From Pratylenchus scribneri (lineage: Eukaryota > Nematoda > Chromadorea > Rhabditida > Pratylenchidae): 64,000 nt of DNA. Positions 49,701-60,517 of this stretch are shown piece after piece. The position numbers were made by a program, and so were the translations under genes. The stretch is from contig JAQSEB010000015.1 in NCBI GenBank assembly GCA_030063045.1, positions 1-64,000 of the forward strand. Reading direction: 5' to 3'. The notes under the pieces are model-generated. The model did no database searches. It was not told where the DNA came from and worked only from the letters and a program-made list of their open reading frames with translations. Position 1 is the stretch's first letter; every line of letters starts with the position of its first letter.

Positions 49701-49839
49701 TTGACGTCCCATCCATTGGCCAATGGACCCGGCGACCCATCCCGCTCTGTGGCCCCGGATTATTCCAATCCGCTTCACTGAGCATGGTCCCGCTGCATTG
49801 CACCTTTGGCTGACCCAATTGTTTGGTCGAAGTCGCCAT
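43648..49839 (-). pseudogene. Retrotransposon Gag-protease polyprotein, one nonsense codon
   Basis: The frame opens at 49839 (MATSTKQLGQ), has a TAA at 49153-49155, and then stays open to 43648. From the first downstream Met (49098) it gives 1816 residues. Order: KTPFLTG repeats; coiled-coil-like region; three CCHC knuckles (CRWCKQIGHLEINC, CETCQENGHTADEC, CEICGDIGHIEENC); an unrecognised block of about 300 residues (around RLDRQQFLAQ to LNNWIHDPP); a Ty3/gypsy-like Gag domain (HFLDWLVLYNDAINLN, HESVKDFAARFSTHYRRAY); three more knuckles (CRGCGEKGHFVRDC, CSRCGDDGHITKHC, CQKCNRVGHYATGC); an aspartic protease with LDILIDCGSNRVVIS (Cys where Thr/Ser is usual in D-T/S-G); and a pre-RT linker. Zinc knuckles bind RNA and Gag assembles particles. 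Two knuckle clusters are unusual. Confidence 0.85.
43654..43660 (-). promoter_or_regulatory. Candidate -1 ribosomal frameshift slippery heptamer
   Basis: On the minus strand the gag-protease frame reads CAG GGT TTT CAC TAA. The G_GGT_TTT heptamer fits the X_XXY_YYZ rule exactly and lies one codon before the stop. A -1 slip enters the 43181-43708 frame as GFSLNRED. The downstream RNA structure was not evaluated. Confidence 0.6.
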
Positions 49840-50235
49840 TGAATTTTAGCAAGAATAATACTTTTTAATCACACTGCAGTACTGAGACTGGATGATTTTG
49901 CTGGGAAAGGGGCTGTTTATATAGCCTCCCTCTTTGGTCAATATTGGTTGCTTTGGCGCCAATATTTTAATGACTTGAAGGGTGAGGAGAAGAGAAAACT
50001 CTGACCTCTTCGCCCTTTTCGCTTGTGCACGTGCGCTGTTTTCAGCGGACGTTGGGAAGATGGAAAGGGGAACGGCTGTTGCCGGCCTTTTCCTTAATCC
50101 TCCGCTGCTTCCTTCACCTTTTGATTGGCTTGGGAATTGTATTGCCTTGACAAGCAGCAATTTGGAAATGTTTTGGAAAATAAAAATAGGAAGTTGGAAT
50201 GTTTTGGCTTGCCCCAAAACATCACACTTCTTACA
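48574..50235 (-). repeat. 5' LTR (minus orientation) carrying promoter and gag start
   Basis: 1662 bp, starting TGTAAGAAG at 50235. It holds a TATA box, a short leader and about 420 codons of the gag ORF starting at 49839, so coding runs through the LTR 3' end into the internal region. The sequence across that end reads TGGTAGCACCGAGG, a possible primer-binding site beginning TGG, but the matching tRNA was not identified. The only visible difference from the other LTR is A for C at 49155, which makes a stop codon here. Confidence 0.88.
49912..49926 (-). promoter_or_regulatory. TATA box of the retrotransposon LTR
   Basis: The minus strand reads GGCTATATAAACAGC, about 75-80 bp upstream of the gag ATG at 49839. 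Transcription would start roughly 25-30 bp downstream, giving a leader of about 50 nt. The same box occurs in the 3' LTR at 41678-41692. Confidence 0.65.
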
Positions 50236-50643
50236 GAAGCTTAATCTAACTTATTATGAGATGTAATTTTGCCAAAAAATAAAACCTATATTGCGCGAAA
50301 GCATTCACAATTTATATAAGAATTTCCAGCAGGTAACTTTCCGGCAACCTTAAATCATTTTTAGCTCTTCCAGCTCTATCGGATGGTATGTTAAGGTACC
50401 ATATCAGACTTAAATATATCAAAAACAAACTAAGAATTCCATACGAAAATAAGCCCATTTTATGACTATTTTTTTTTAATTTGGGTATATAAAAAACAAT
50501 AGGAACCTAAAATTTTCTCTAAAATGATATTCATTTTCAACAAAAAAAAATTAGTGACGAATTGTCGAGACGAATAGTCGTGGTGACGAATTTTCGCAGT
50601 GACGAATTATCGCGGTGACGAATTGTCGTGGAACCCTTATTAG

Positions 50644-51060
50644 TAGGGCCCGGATTTTTATTGATATAGAATCTCGAAATATAGGCATAAAATATTGACA
50701 TAAAAGTAGTAAAATATTCATATAAATGGCCAAAAATAGGCAAAATATTGATGGAATATTGATGAAAATTTTTTAAAAAACGTTAAATTTTATCAAAAAT
50801 TTCAAAAATAACAATTTTTCTCTTACTCGCAATTCGCAATCACAAATTATTCAAATTTCGATGTTTTTTTATTCAGAAAATTTTAAAAATTTCATTTACA
50901 AAAAATACTATTTTTTTAAACATTAATAAAATTTTCAAAAAATGACAAAAGAAAATTTTAACTCCAGCTCCGACTCCGGACTCCGACCTTTTCAATTTTC
51001 GACTCCGACTCCAACTCTGGAGCGGAGTCGGAGTTGGAGTCGGAGTCGGACACAGCTCTG
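50644..51060. repeat. MITE end and GGAGTCGGAGTC inverted minisatellite
   Basis: TAGGGCCCGGATTTTTAT at 50644 matches the inverted end of the MITE at 10326-10510, but no partner end was found downstream. At about 50965-51052, CGACTCCGACTCC units face GGAGTCGGAGTTGGAGTCGG units, forming an imperfect palindrome that ends CACAGCTCTG, a hAT-like terminus. No coding content is present. Confidence 0.55.
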
Positions 51061-51232
51061 ATCCTAGTACCTAGTTGCTTACCAAATTTTGGCTTAATTT
51101 TAATTCATTTTCTTTATAATTGTAATGAATAAAAATTACTCTTTTTCATTTGGGCATATTTATAATTTCATAATGGAGAGAAAAATGTGATGTTTTATTC
51201 ACCTTTTCATATTCAAATTTTCTTCAATTCTT

Positions 51233-54200
51233 TTAACATCCTCCTGAACAACAATTGCATGTTTTTTTGCAAATAGTCTTCTTTGTTGTTTGATACTGGA
51301 AATGAAAAATCTTTATTACTTAATAAAGGTGGGAAAATATATTACCGCTTGCATAGTGCACATAATTTTACCAAAGTCAGTCGGGCAGCTAATATAAAAA
51401 AATTAATTTTGAATATGTTTAAAATAAAATAAATTTTTAAATTTTTAAAATTTTTTTTCATTTTTTCTTATCTACAAATGAAATATTTTATAATTTATTC
51501 TTAGAAATTACATTGGATTTGTGTCGAGGCAACTACTTTTTTGATTTTGTCCAAGAAATCCACTCAAAACGGACAATAAATTGGTAAAAGAATTGCTGGA
51601 TGAGGAAGTGACGGATGTAGAAGAACTTCCCCCCAGTAAATCATTGTCATAGTTGGTATTTTCTGTTGCTTGAAAAGGAAAATGATTTTTTAAACAATTA
51701 AATTTCAAAATTAAAACGAACTGGCTTTATAACTTATATTGAAATTGCGATCACCCCTTTGGCTATAAACACTGACAATCTAGAAAAATGTTAAAAAAAG
51801 TTTGATTAAATTATTATCATAGTTTATTCAATTATTTTATTAATTAAATTACTTACAGCCATTGAACCCCGCGAAATTAATTTATCGCCAATTTCGGCTA
51901 CATGCTTTTCGCAACAAATTCTTCATTGGAAAAACAAATAATATTTCATCTTATTTTCACTTTAAATATACCTTATACCAGCTTTGGCCATTTCATTTAC
52001 TTTAATTTCGACTGCCCCAAAAAAACCTTTAAAAGTTTAATTTTAAATCATAAAAATATTGAAATTAAAAAATGATTTTTTTTATAAATTTTAATTTACT
52101 CTTTCCTCACATTCTGGCGTGCAGGTTCCATTAATCATATTAACTTGAAGTTGAACATTTTTGCCCTCGGGTGCCTTTTCAATTTTTATGCTATTTTTAA
52201 AATTAACTTTCGTTCTAACTTTAATTTGCCAGTGACAGCCTGCAGCTCGATCCGACATCAACCGGCCAGGATCCAAATTGGGTGTTACAGACCCAATTAA
52301 AATTTTTGGATCATCACCAGCCTGATTTGTATTTACTCATGTTTTATAGTAATTGTCAATTTTCATAATTCCTACCTCAACTATAGCTCCACAATCCTCA
52401 GCTGCACCATTTTGTCCAGGGGCCAATTCACTGCAATCATCACCACCAAAACCTTCTGGACATATACATTTGTTACAATTTCTGGAATTCCTAAATCCTT
52501 TGTTCTTGCAATCGGCGCCACTTTTGCATTTTTCTTCAAAAATATTAATATATTAAAATTTTTAGAACATTTCACCTAAACATCCATAATATTTGTTTAT
52601 TGCCAATAAGTCCTGAAATGTTGGGCTAACATTTCGACCCATTGTATGCTGGTAGCGTTTATGATCGGCAGCCATGATTATTTTATCAGAATCAGCATCT
52701 GTACCACCGTAATGCATTATAGAGCCCCATTCATAAGTCAAAGCTTCATTGTCAACACGATCGGTCGGAGCTTTGGTATACTGGAGTGAATGGATAGATT
52801 AACTTAAAATTTTTGATTGAAATTCGCCTGTGTTCGCCAATTGGGTGCAATGTTCTCTTGAATCAAATTAATGAATCCATCTCTATCATTTCGAGAATGA
52901 TGATGATAGAAACCTAGGAAATCTTAATTAATTATTATTCACCAAAAAAACAAACCCAGGACGTGTCCAAATTCATGAGTGACTGTTCCGAACTAAAAAA
53001 TTTATCAAAAAATTAATAACTTTATTAAAATTTTAATTTATTCTCGAATATTAAATTAATCTCAACAATGAACAATAATAACCATTAATTTTTGCTTCGG
53101 TTTTGCAAATTTAACATAAGAGATAATACTATAATATATTTAATTTTTGAATTAACAATTTTATAAATAAGTACAGAAATTATTTGATAAATTTATATTA
53201 TAACATCTACCTAAATACTATTTCTTTCAATGAGTTTATCCTTGATGAATGATGATTAACTCTTTCATTGGGTTATTATTATTCATCTTAAAATCTGATT
53301 TATTTAATAAAATTTTTACATCTATTTTCATTTAATTATTTATATATATTTTTATTTAAATAAACATACAATTTCACATCCACTTCCCAATGATAACGTT
53401 TGTTCCCGCGCCATAAAATCTCGGCCAACTTCACTATAGCATCCTTGGCCTTTAAAAACTTTAACGCGAGGTGTCCATGCACAATTCTCTTGGAAATTAA
53501 CACCTCAAAAAATAAGTGAATGATTACGATATAAATATGTAGGCCTACAAGTGTTATTCTGCCAGAATTGAGTTCCCAATCGGACCAATTTGCGTGTATT
53601 TTCAGCTAAATTTTTAAAGAAAATTTCATAATTTGAAAAATTTGAAAAAAAATAGAAAGATGAACTGATTGAATCATCGAAAATATAACAAATTGGCTGA
53701 GAAATGGCCCACTATAAAAATACAGTATTTAAATAATAATTATATATTGCCTGATTTAAAGGGAACAATTTGCCCTTTATTACTTGGCGTTTTCTGCGCC
53801 GTCGCCTTTTCCCATGTAATTCCTCATTGGCTTTAACTAAAAGATTAAAATTATATACCTAACTACTTTTTTTAAATTTTTTACCATCAACATCGGCGAA
53901 TGTATCCTCTGCTTGATCATTCCGCAGGAGCATATCTCCCTAAAAATAAATTATATGATAAAATTATTTAAATTCATTACCCCGAAAAGCATGTCCTCAA
54001 TAGGTTGATTTATGCGTTTCGGTGTAGGCACTCTATTCCGCGGTATTGGATTTTGTACATTACTAATTTGGTTTACTTGTTCCATTAACTAAAAAATGTA
54101 TCAAATTATTTCAAAAAATATAGCAATCAAATTTTAATATGAATAAAAAAAATCAAATATTTTTCTGCTTTTTTTTCAAATTATCCAATAAAATTTTTTA

Positions 54201-54600
54201 AATTTATCTTAAAATTTTTAAAAATAATAAAATTAGCTTTTAATTACTTTCACTTCGAGTAAAATATTTTTTGGAGTAGGTTTTGGTTTTTCTTCCCAAT
54301 TTTTTGCATCCAATTTTGCCAATGCCTTTCGCATACTTGCGAATTTTTTCTGTTCCAATGTTTCCTCGATCAGTTTTTGACGTTTCTAAAAAATTAATTC
54401 TTTTAAAAAAATCTATTTAAATTTTATACTTCTTGATGTATTCTCGGATCATTGTTCTGTTTCCAAAAATCGGGTAAGTCTTCCAGTCCTTCGCCATCCA
54501 AATTTTGGTCACCAATCACGGTTAAAGATTTTTTGGCCGTTACATTAAGAGGAAAAATAAAAAATAATATTAAAAATATGATGGAACATTTGTTTATCAT
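51233..54600 (-). CDS. Secreted astacin metalloprotease with EGF, CUB and ShKT domains
   Basis: A signal peptide MINKCSIIFLILFFIFPLNVT begins at 54600. The prodomain (KRQKLIEETLEQKKF, FGGD as the FxGD aspartate switch) ends at a furin-like site, GKRRRRKRQ. The catalytic domain follows, with HEFGHVLGFYHHHSRNDRD (HExxHxxGFxHxxxRxDRD zinc site) and Met-turn SIMHYGG. Then come an EGF-like module (CKNKGFRNSRNCNKCICPEGFGGDDC in two pieces), a CUB domain and a linker rich in Ser/Thr. The last exons add a six-cysteine ShKT/SXC module (SCLDTNPICPTDFG, TICKKTCNCCSGGC) ending at 51233. Nematode astacins of this build act on cuticle and extracellular matrix. All key zinc ligands are present and no break was seen. 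Confidence 0.88.
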
Positions 54601-55113
54601 TTTTCCTGTGGAAATAATTGCAAAAAAGGACAATTTTAAATCAGAAATTTTTAAGATAGGAAAAGGAATTATCTATATGAAATTTAGGGCAAACTTCATA
54701 TTTTATGAGGTTGAATGGAATTTCGGGAAAATCAGAGGTGAGCAATTTTATTTTATAATTATTTGTCCATATGGCTTCATTCCTTTTGGCCGGCGAGTTT
54801 GACGCAAAAAGGAGAAAGTTAACCAGAGGCAAAATGCCGCTCCAAAAAATTAGACTGAACAAACAGAGGAAAAGAAAAGTTCATATCAAAAAAAAAATGA
54901 AAATTAAATGGAAATTTTAATTGTAAAATTCGACAAATTAAGTATTTTATTGATTTTTGTTATGATAGTGATAAATTTGGCGCAAAGAAAAGATGTTTAT
55001 CATTTCTTATTGAAAAATAATAATTGGAAAATAATTAGACTCTCGTTCTTGTGGCATTTATAAATCTGATTCTTCATCAAATATGCTCATTCCTTTCATT
55101 AAATCCGAATTTT
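54601..55113. other. Intergenic spacer between two minus-strand genes
   Basis: No coding exon recognised. Overlapping 70-115-codon frames on both strands here have no splice or family support. Confidence 0.5.
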
Positions 55114-55893
55114 TCAGGTACGTTTTTCAGTGACGCCTCGTTTCACCTCCTTTCCTGGTTGAACAGATTGTTGTCCGCCAGCCATTTGACCGCTTCCTGG
55201 TGCCGAAACTGGTGCTGGAGAAGGTGTGCCACTAGAACTTTTCTGTTGTTGATTTTGACCATGATGGTATGCTCGTCTTGGCCCATAATAGAGGTAATAG
55301 CCAGCGGCGGCCACGACTAATGCAGAAATGGTCAAAGGCTGATAACGAGGTGGCACAATAGAATTGAGCGTTTTTCTCATTCCGCCTACTGCTGCTGATG
55401 AAGACGATTTACCTCCAAAAGGAGATGAACCCCCGGGGGTCTTAGCATCAGTGCCAGGCTGGAAATTTCGTTATCGAAAATTATAGATGTAAATATAATT
55501 TTGAGTTTTTATATTACCGTGAATATTCTATTTTAAGCCCCGGGACTTAAAATTTCAAAGACCCTCCGAGTGACAACTTTTCTGAATTTTTTGAAACAAA
55601 AGTTGCTTATATCGGTTTAATTTCACCTCTAAATTGGTTAGTTTTGACATGAATTTTTGGATAGGGGGGCTTAAAATAGAATATTTACAGTAGATCTAAG
55701 TCATAATATAAATATAAATTGAATAATCAACTTGTTTAGATCCTCTGAATAAAGCAGGAAATTAAAAGGTTTTTTTTTTATTGAAATTCAATTTGAAATA
55801 AAAATTTTTTAACCAGAGTTTCATATTATTAAATAAATAAATTCCAATATTTCTATTAAATGTTACCACATTTGCTTGACGTGATTCAGCCAT
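55114..55893 (-). CDS. Small single-pass membrane protein, unrecognised
   Basis: Exon 55893-55867 (MAESRQANV) joins exon 55458-55114 in phase 0 to give 123 residues. A Gly/Ser-rich N-terminal stretch (TPGGSSPFGGKSSSSAAVGG) precedes a positively charged MRKTLNSIVPPRYQPL, then a hydrophobic segment LTISALVVAAAGYYLYYGP. A Gln/Ser/Pro-rich hydrophilic tail ends VTEKRT. It could be an organelle or ER membrane protein, but I do not recognise the family. Its intron contains a MITE copy. Confidence 0.65.
55515..55692. mobile_element. MITE copy 1, TACCGTAAAT-CTATT-AAGCCCC family
   Basis: The left end TACCGTGAATATTCTATTTT and the reverse complement of the right end (TACTGTAAATATTCTATTTT) are inverted repeats with TA at both tips, suggesting a Tc1/mariner-derived MITE. 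It is internally homologous to 60864-61085 (AGACCCTCCGAGTG, AATTTCACCTCTAAATTGGT). It sits in the intron of the small membrane protein gene. Confidence 0.8.
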
Positions 55894-57427
55894 CTTTTTT
55901 CCGCTATGAAGATGAAAAATACAATGAATAAAAATATTTCTAGAAATTTTAATAATTTATTTTTCTCACATATAAAATCATTCTATTAAACCAATTTAAT
56001 ACTTTTAGCAAAGAAATTGATTTAGGGGCAAGGGAGCAAAATTGTTATTGCTTTTTTGTTTACATTTTTTATTTTTAACCCAAGAGAAGGTGAATTATAG
56101 GAAGAGAAATGGATAAACATAAACAAAACAGTAAAGATCAAAGCTCATTCAACATTTTTTGGTTACATATAAAATATGAATTTCGAAAAAATTTGACCAA
56201 ATTCATGGAAAACTTAATAAGCTTATTTTATTTTTCTTGTCATATTTATTAAGTTCAGCAATGAATTTCTATAATAAGGCTAATGTAAAGATTATTAGAT
56301 ATCAGAACACAAGAAAAAAAAGCCGATAGTCAAATAGCATACAGCAACACTGAAATCATGTTTTCCAAGCATCCAAAAAAGGAGTTCACAGGGAAAGCAA
56401 ACAATTTTTAATGATAGAGTATATTATTAATTTGTTAAAATAAATTGTAATAAAATTTTTTAGGGATTTTCTACTACAAATAAAGGAATTGGGCAAAGGG
56501 CAATTTTCAGAATATATACTATTAAATCAATCAGAATCCATTCGAATTTATGCTCAAGAAGAATTCTATAGATCCATTAATTTAATAGAAAAATTATCAT
56601 TATCATATTTAAAACTCTCTTGATTATCTTAAATCATGCCAGTTGAATTTTTTCTTAATTGAATTGATTTTGCAAAAATCCTTTTTAAATCTAATCCAGC
56701 ATATCGCGCAGATCCACTGGTCAAGATAGAGAAGAGGATATAATATATCGATGAATATTTATGGGAAAGAAGCAGTCATTCGGGGTTTCGCCGTAAATAA
56801 AAAATAACCAATTTTTCAGCTATCCCTTTATACTTCAATTAAAAATGGCTTTCGTTATAGGATTTACTCTCTTCCTCGAATCCGCCAATCCTTATAACCC
56901 CAAGAATGAATGTTTCATTCAGTTTGCGCTCCACTTTTTTCCTATAATGAGAGATTAATGGTCAACGCATATTTTAGATTGTTAATTTTCTGGTAATTAA
57001 AAAATTTTTAATGCTCGTAAGTGTTGAGCCAAAATTTGAAGCTTGCAGCTATATTATTAATACATATAATGCAAAAGCAAATTTAATTGAACAACAGCAA
57101 CAAAAGGAGCAAAACAAGACAAAAAGTGGACGACACAATTCGCATCGGTTGAATAAATTTTTAAATAATTTGATTCTTATAAATGATTTTTAATTATTTA
57201 AATATTTCTAAAATTTTATTTTTAACCATGTGAATTAAACAGAAATAGGCATTTGCGCTTAATTAAGAGCAGTGACAGTGAGTAATTTTTTAGATTGAAG
57301 TTCATTTCAATTTCAATTTGGGAATGCGATTTAATATTAAGCGATATTTTTAACAATTAGGTTAAATATAATCGAACGCAAATGTCTTATATTTTTGCTG
57401 AATTTGTATACAAATTTTCCCCTCAAA
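55894..57427. other. Intergenic, one possible orphan exon
   Basis: Mostly non-coding. At about 56465-56623 on the plus strand, after a TTTTTTAG acceptor, a frame reads DFLLQIKELGKGQFSEYI and continues to EEFYRSINLIEKLS before a stop. Its composition is protein-like, but the upstream exon (possibly MFSKHPKKEF at about 56359) lacks a convincing donor. I leave it as a candidate only. Confidence 0.3.
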
Positions 57428-58907
57428 ATGTTTAGTTTATTTGCACTGGGCCTATTGGCCACGGTTTTCATGCTATTGATTATTTGTGCTCAAATTCGAA
57501 TGAGTTCCGCTGCGGCAAGTCCATTGACCCAGGAAGAGCTTCAAGAACTTTGTCCAGATGAAAAGGAATTTTGTATAGAAAAAGCGCTCCAAGGCAATTG
57601 TTATGGAAAATTAGTCAAGGCAGGGGATAAAAGTTATTTAAAAAATTAATTTAAAAAAAGTTTTTGTCTTCTAAATTTTTAAATATTATTTCAATGAATT
57701 ACCTAAATAAAAAAACGCTAATAAATTTTTTATAAAAAATACGAATTTGGCAACAAAAACGCTGAAATTGGATTCATTTGACCATAAAATTAGTCTTTGG
57801 TACAGGATTAGATTAGAGGAGATCGTTGTTGCGGGGTAGGTGAGTATGGCCCCAAATTTTCCTATTTAATTTTTCGACATTTTTTTATCAAATAATTATT
57901 TTATTGCCAAATAAATGATTCCCATTACCATTTATTTGATACTACCTACTAAAGGCATTCAATCTTAAAAAGCAAAACAATGCCTAAAATTATGGTGAAA
58001 TTTGACAGTCTTAAATGTGAAAATAATAAATTTATATTTTTACTGTAATTTTAATATAACATTTTTAAAGGCCCAACTTTTGGCTAAACACTGTAAATGC
58101 AGTTGTCATCATGCACATCATAGACGCATTCAAAATTGTTGCCGAACGGTTAAAAAGAAAAATTTGCAATTATTGAAAAAATATAAAAAAAAATTTATTA
58201 AATAGTGTATTTTTATTCTATACTATTTTTTGAGGTCGGAGATCACGATATGAAATTTTGCCTTCCACTTTGCGGCTATAATACGAGCGCCTCGAGCCTG
58301 GGAAGCGGTTTAGGATTGAAATGTGTTTCACAATTAACAACATGGGCATATTGTGCTGCAGGTTATAAGCAAAAAAAATTTACATTTTAAAAATTTATTC
58401 ATTTTACTGCAAATTATTATTATTAATTATTATTATAATTATTTTATTTTTAATATTTTAAATTAATTAGATGGAAATGACAACACCGAATGTTGCAAAC
58501 AGAAGGGTGAAATTGTTTAGGATAACTTTAAAATTTTTTTCAACATTTATTTTATCAGGTGTTGAGGAACAATGTTTCAGTTTTTGTAAAGGGGATGTTC
58601 CTACATGCGATATGCAATCAATTTTTTCCTATCAGGTCTTAATTTTGCAAATTCTGCATTAAATATTATTTAATATTGATTAAGAATACATTTTAATATT
58701 ATGGTCAATTATCTATTGCTTTTGTTAAAATAATCTTATTAGGAAGGACTATTAACTATTAATTATAATAATAAAAAAATAAACATTATACAATTTTAGC
58801 CATGCTTGATGAAATTGGACAAAATCCTGGAATGCCAAATGGAAAATTTGGAATCCAATGCTCGTTTCAATCCAAATTGGAGACCCGAATGCGACTGGCA
58901 AAAATAA
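57428..58907 (+). CDS. Secreted DB-module cysteine-rich protein
   Basis: Six exons (57428-57613, 58071-58148, 58235-58361, 58471-58506, 58559-58635, 58800-58907) give 203 residues with consistent phases. An N-terminal hydrophobic segment MFSLFALGLLATVFMLLIIC acts as signal peptide or anchor. A short Cys-rich and His-rich stretch (HCKCSCHHAHHRR) precedes the DB module: NCCRTVGDHDMKFCLPLCGY, LKCVSQLTTWAYCAADG, NDNTECCKQKGVEEQCFSFC and YQPCLMKLDKILECQMENL. The paired CC...C...C pattern repeats as in nematode DB proteins, which are secreted and of mostly unknown function. No frame break seen. Confidence 0.82.
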
Positions 58908-59604
58908 AAGGAGCATTTGAATTGTATGATCAAACTTACATATTAATGTATCCAATTTTTCATATAAATTCCATATTTTTATTATTTGTTTATAATGTAT
59001 GTTTAAAATAAATTTATTTATATTAATTTTTAGTAGCCTAATAAAATAGTTAATAAATATTATTCTCCAAAAATTCATATTATTTTGAGATTTTTTTTCA
59101 AATAGTATTCAATTAAGTTAAAAGTTTAAACAATTCAATAACTCTTAAACAACAATAGCCAAATTACCAAACTCAATTGACTTCGCTATCCCATCATTGG
59201 GCTTCACTTCATGCGCCAAACCATTTAATATCGACAAATTAATTTCCAAAAAATGTTTTTTTTCGGTTATCGGAATATCCAAAAGGAAATGCGACAAGAT
59301 GAGATGAGAAGGCAAAAAATAAATAGAGATAAAATGATTACTGTATTTTTTGAAAAGGAATTTTAACCATGGCATCGTTTGTCTGAAAACATCCTTTTTG
59401 TTGAAATTTGAAAAATTAAATTATGTATGGAAAAAGCTAGAATAGTTTCAAATAAAGAGTGGGTTAAATATGTAATAGTTTAAATTCCCCTTAAAATGTA
59501 TCGTCATGAATCCAAAAACGCTGGAAATAGCGTTAAATCTCTTAAATATCCGCCATTCACAAATATGATCCTTTAGGTCATCTCATTTAATTTCCATCCA
59601 TCGA
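58908..59604. other. Intergenic, no confident gene
   Basis: A minus-strand frame at 59145-59375 ends in a moderately protein-like NLSILNGLAHEVKPNDG but has no partner exons, so it is not called. Nothing else is seen. Confidence 0.4.
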
Positions 59605-60199
59605 TTATATTCCACTTTCACGATGCTCATCTCCTTCTTCATTTTTCATTGGCTCAGTTTCTGCCTTATCCACCATTTCCCAATCATCTTTGGACCCTTC
59701 ATCTTCTTGGCCAATTTTGATGAAGATTCGGAACCGGTCGATTCAAGCGCATCAAATTTTGGTTGAATCCACTTTGGGTACATTTGAATGTTCATCATTG
59801 TCAACACTTTCTTCACCGTGTTGTATGATTTTTTCTCTGTCAAATTCTTCATTTGCCATTTTCGATTTCCCACCAAATTCCACATTGTCGGTTTTATCTT
59901 TCAAGTTTGTATTATATTTTGAATATTCCAAATCTTCAGGATCCCAAAATTTATCGCCGACAACTTCCTTAAATTCTGATTCTTCGCATCGTCATCGGTT
60001 TCAACTTGTTCGGATAAATTCTTCTTCTTTCCATAATTTTCACCGAAACTTGTCGATTTTTCCTCTTCCTCCATATCATCGGTGTTAATTCGCTTATTAG
60101 AATGATTTGTATGCTGTTGTTCAATGGCAAAATGGTTTACACTTTCCGGTTCATCATCATAATCTTTAATCTTATTTGGGGGTGAATCCCAGTTCGGTG
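59605..60199 (-). pseudogene. Decayed acidic low-complexity ORF with frame breaks
   Basis: From an AG at 60200, the minus strand encodes PNWDSPPNKIKDYDDEPESV and further acidic sequence (NTDDMEEEEKSTSF, EQVETDDDA). The sense then shifts frame to EESEFKEVVGDKFWDPEDLE and on to PKVDSTKI-stop, shifts again to FDALESTGSESSSKLAK, and again to EDEGSKDDWEMVDKAETEPM, ending at 59605. Codon content stays coding-like across three breaks that no splice sites explain. I infer an eroded gene; indel errors are possible. No domain was recognised and the 5' exon was not found. Confidence 0.5.
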
Positions 60200-60517
60200 C
60201 TAAAAAGAAATTTATTTTTTGATTTCTGGCATTATACCGAAAATGCTTTCAATAATCTGTTTTTATTTATTGCTTTTCAGTATCTAATGTAATTTTTGAT
60301 TATTTATTTTAATTTCTTATTAAATCTGATGCCTAAGATGCATAAAAATTTGAATAAGTTCAATATGGTTCCTCGAACGAATACAAAATTTAATTGTGTT
60401 TTTGAGAAAATTTAAGATATTTTTTCAAAACATTAAATCAAATGATGAAATAAATAAATTAGAATAAAAATTATGTACATAATAATTTCTTGCTTTTGAT
60501 GTCCGTTGTCAATTCAT

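Larger units (their letters stand above)
40340..50235 (-). mobile_element. Young LTR retrotransposon, 9.9 kb, gag-protease without visible pol
   Basis: Direct repeats of 1662 bp (40340-42001 and 48574-50235) bound an internal region with a gag-protease ORF on the minus strand. The flanks carry the 4-bp duplication GAAG at 40336-40339 and 50236-50239. On the minus strand the LTR begins TGTAAGAA and ends TTCTTACT, inverted tips apart from the last base. A purine tract lies directly before the 3' LTR. The internal linker after protease looks like Ty3/gypsy, but no reverse transcriptase, RNase H or integrase motif was found in 42002-43180, so mobility would require pol supplied by a relative. The two LTRs differ by one base in my comparison, indicating recent insertion. 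Confidence 0.9.
40064..50636. mobile_element. TIR element with tandem palindromic termini, interrupted by an LTR retrotransposon
   Basis: At the left (40075-40150) and, inverted, at the right (50549-50630) the sequence is a chain of GACAATTCGTCAC, GATAATTCGTCACTGCG and GACTATTCGTCA units. Aligned as inverted repeats they agree almost perfectly for about 80 bp. Outside them lie AAGGGT (left) and ACCC (right), with TTA on both sides as a possible 3-bp target duplication. Subtracting the nested retroelement leaves about 675 bp of non-coding DNA, a MITE-sized element. A diverged end of the same family occurs at 6081-6262. The superfamily is not assigned; PIF/Harbinger would fit a TTA duplication but this is inference. 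Confidence 0.75.

Noticed and set aside
54452..54802. 116-codon plus-strand ORF
   Set aside because: It is antisense to the astacin signal peptide and first exon and has no recognisable domain.
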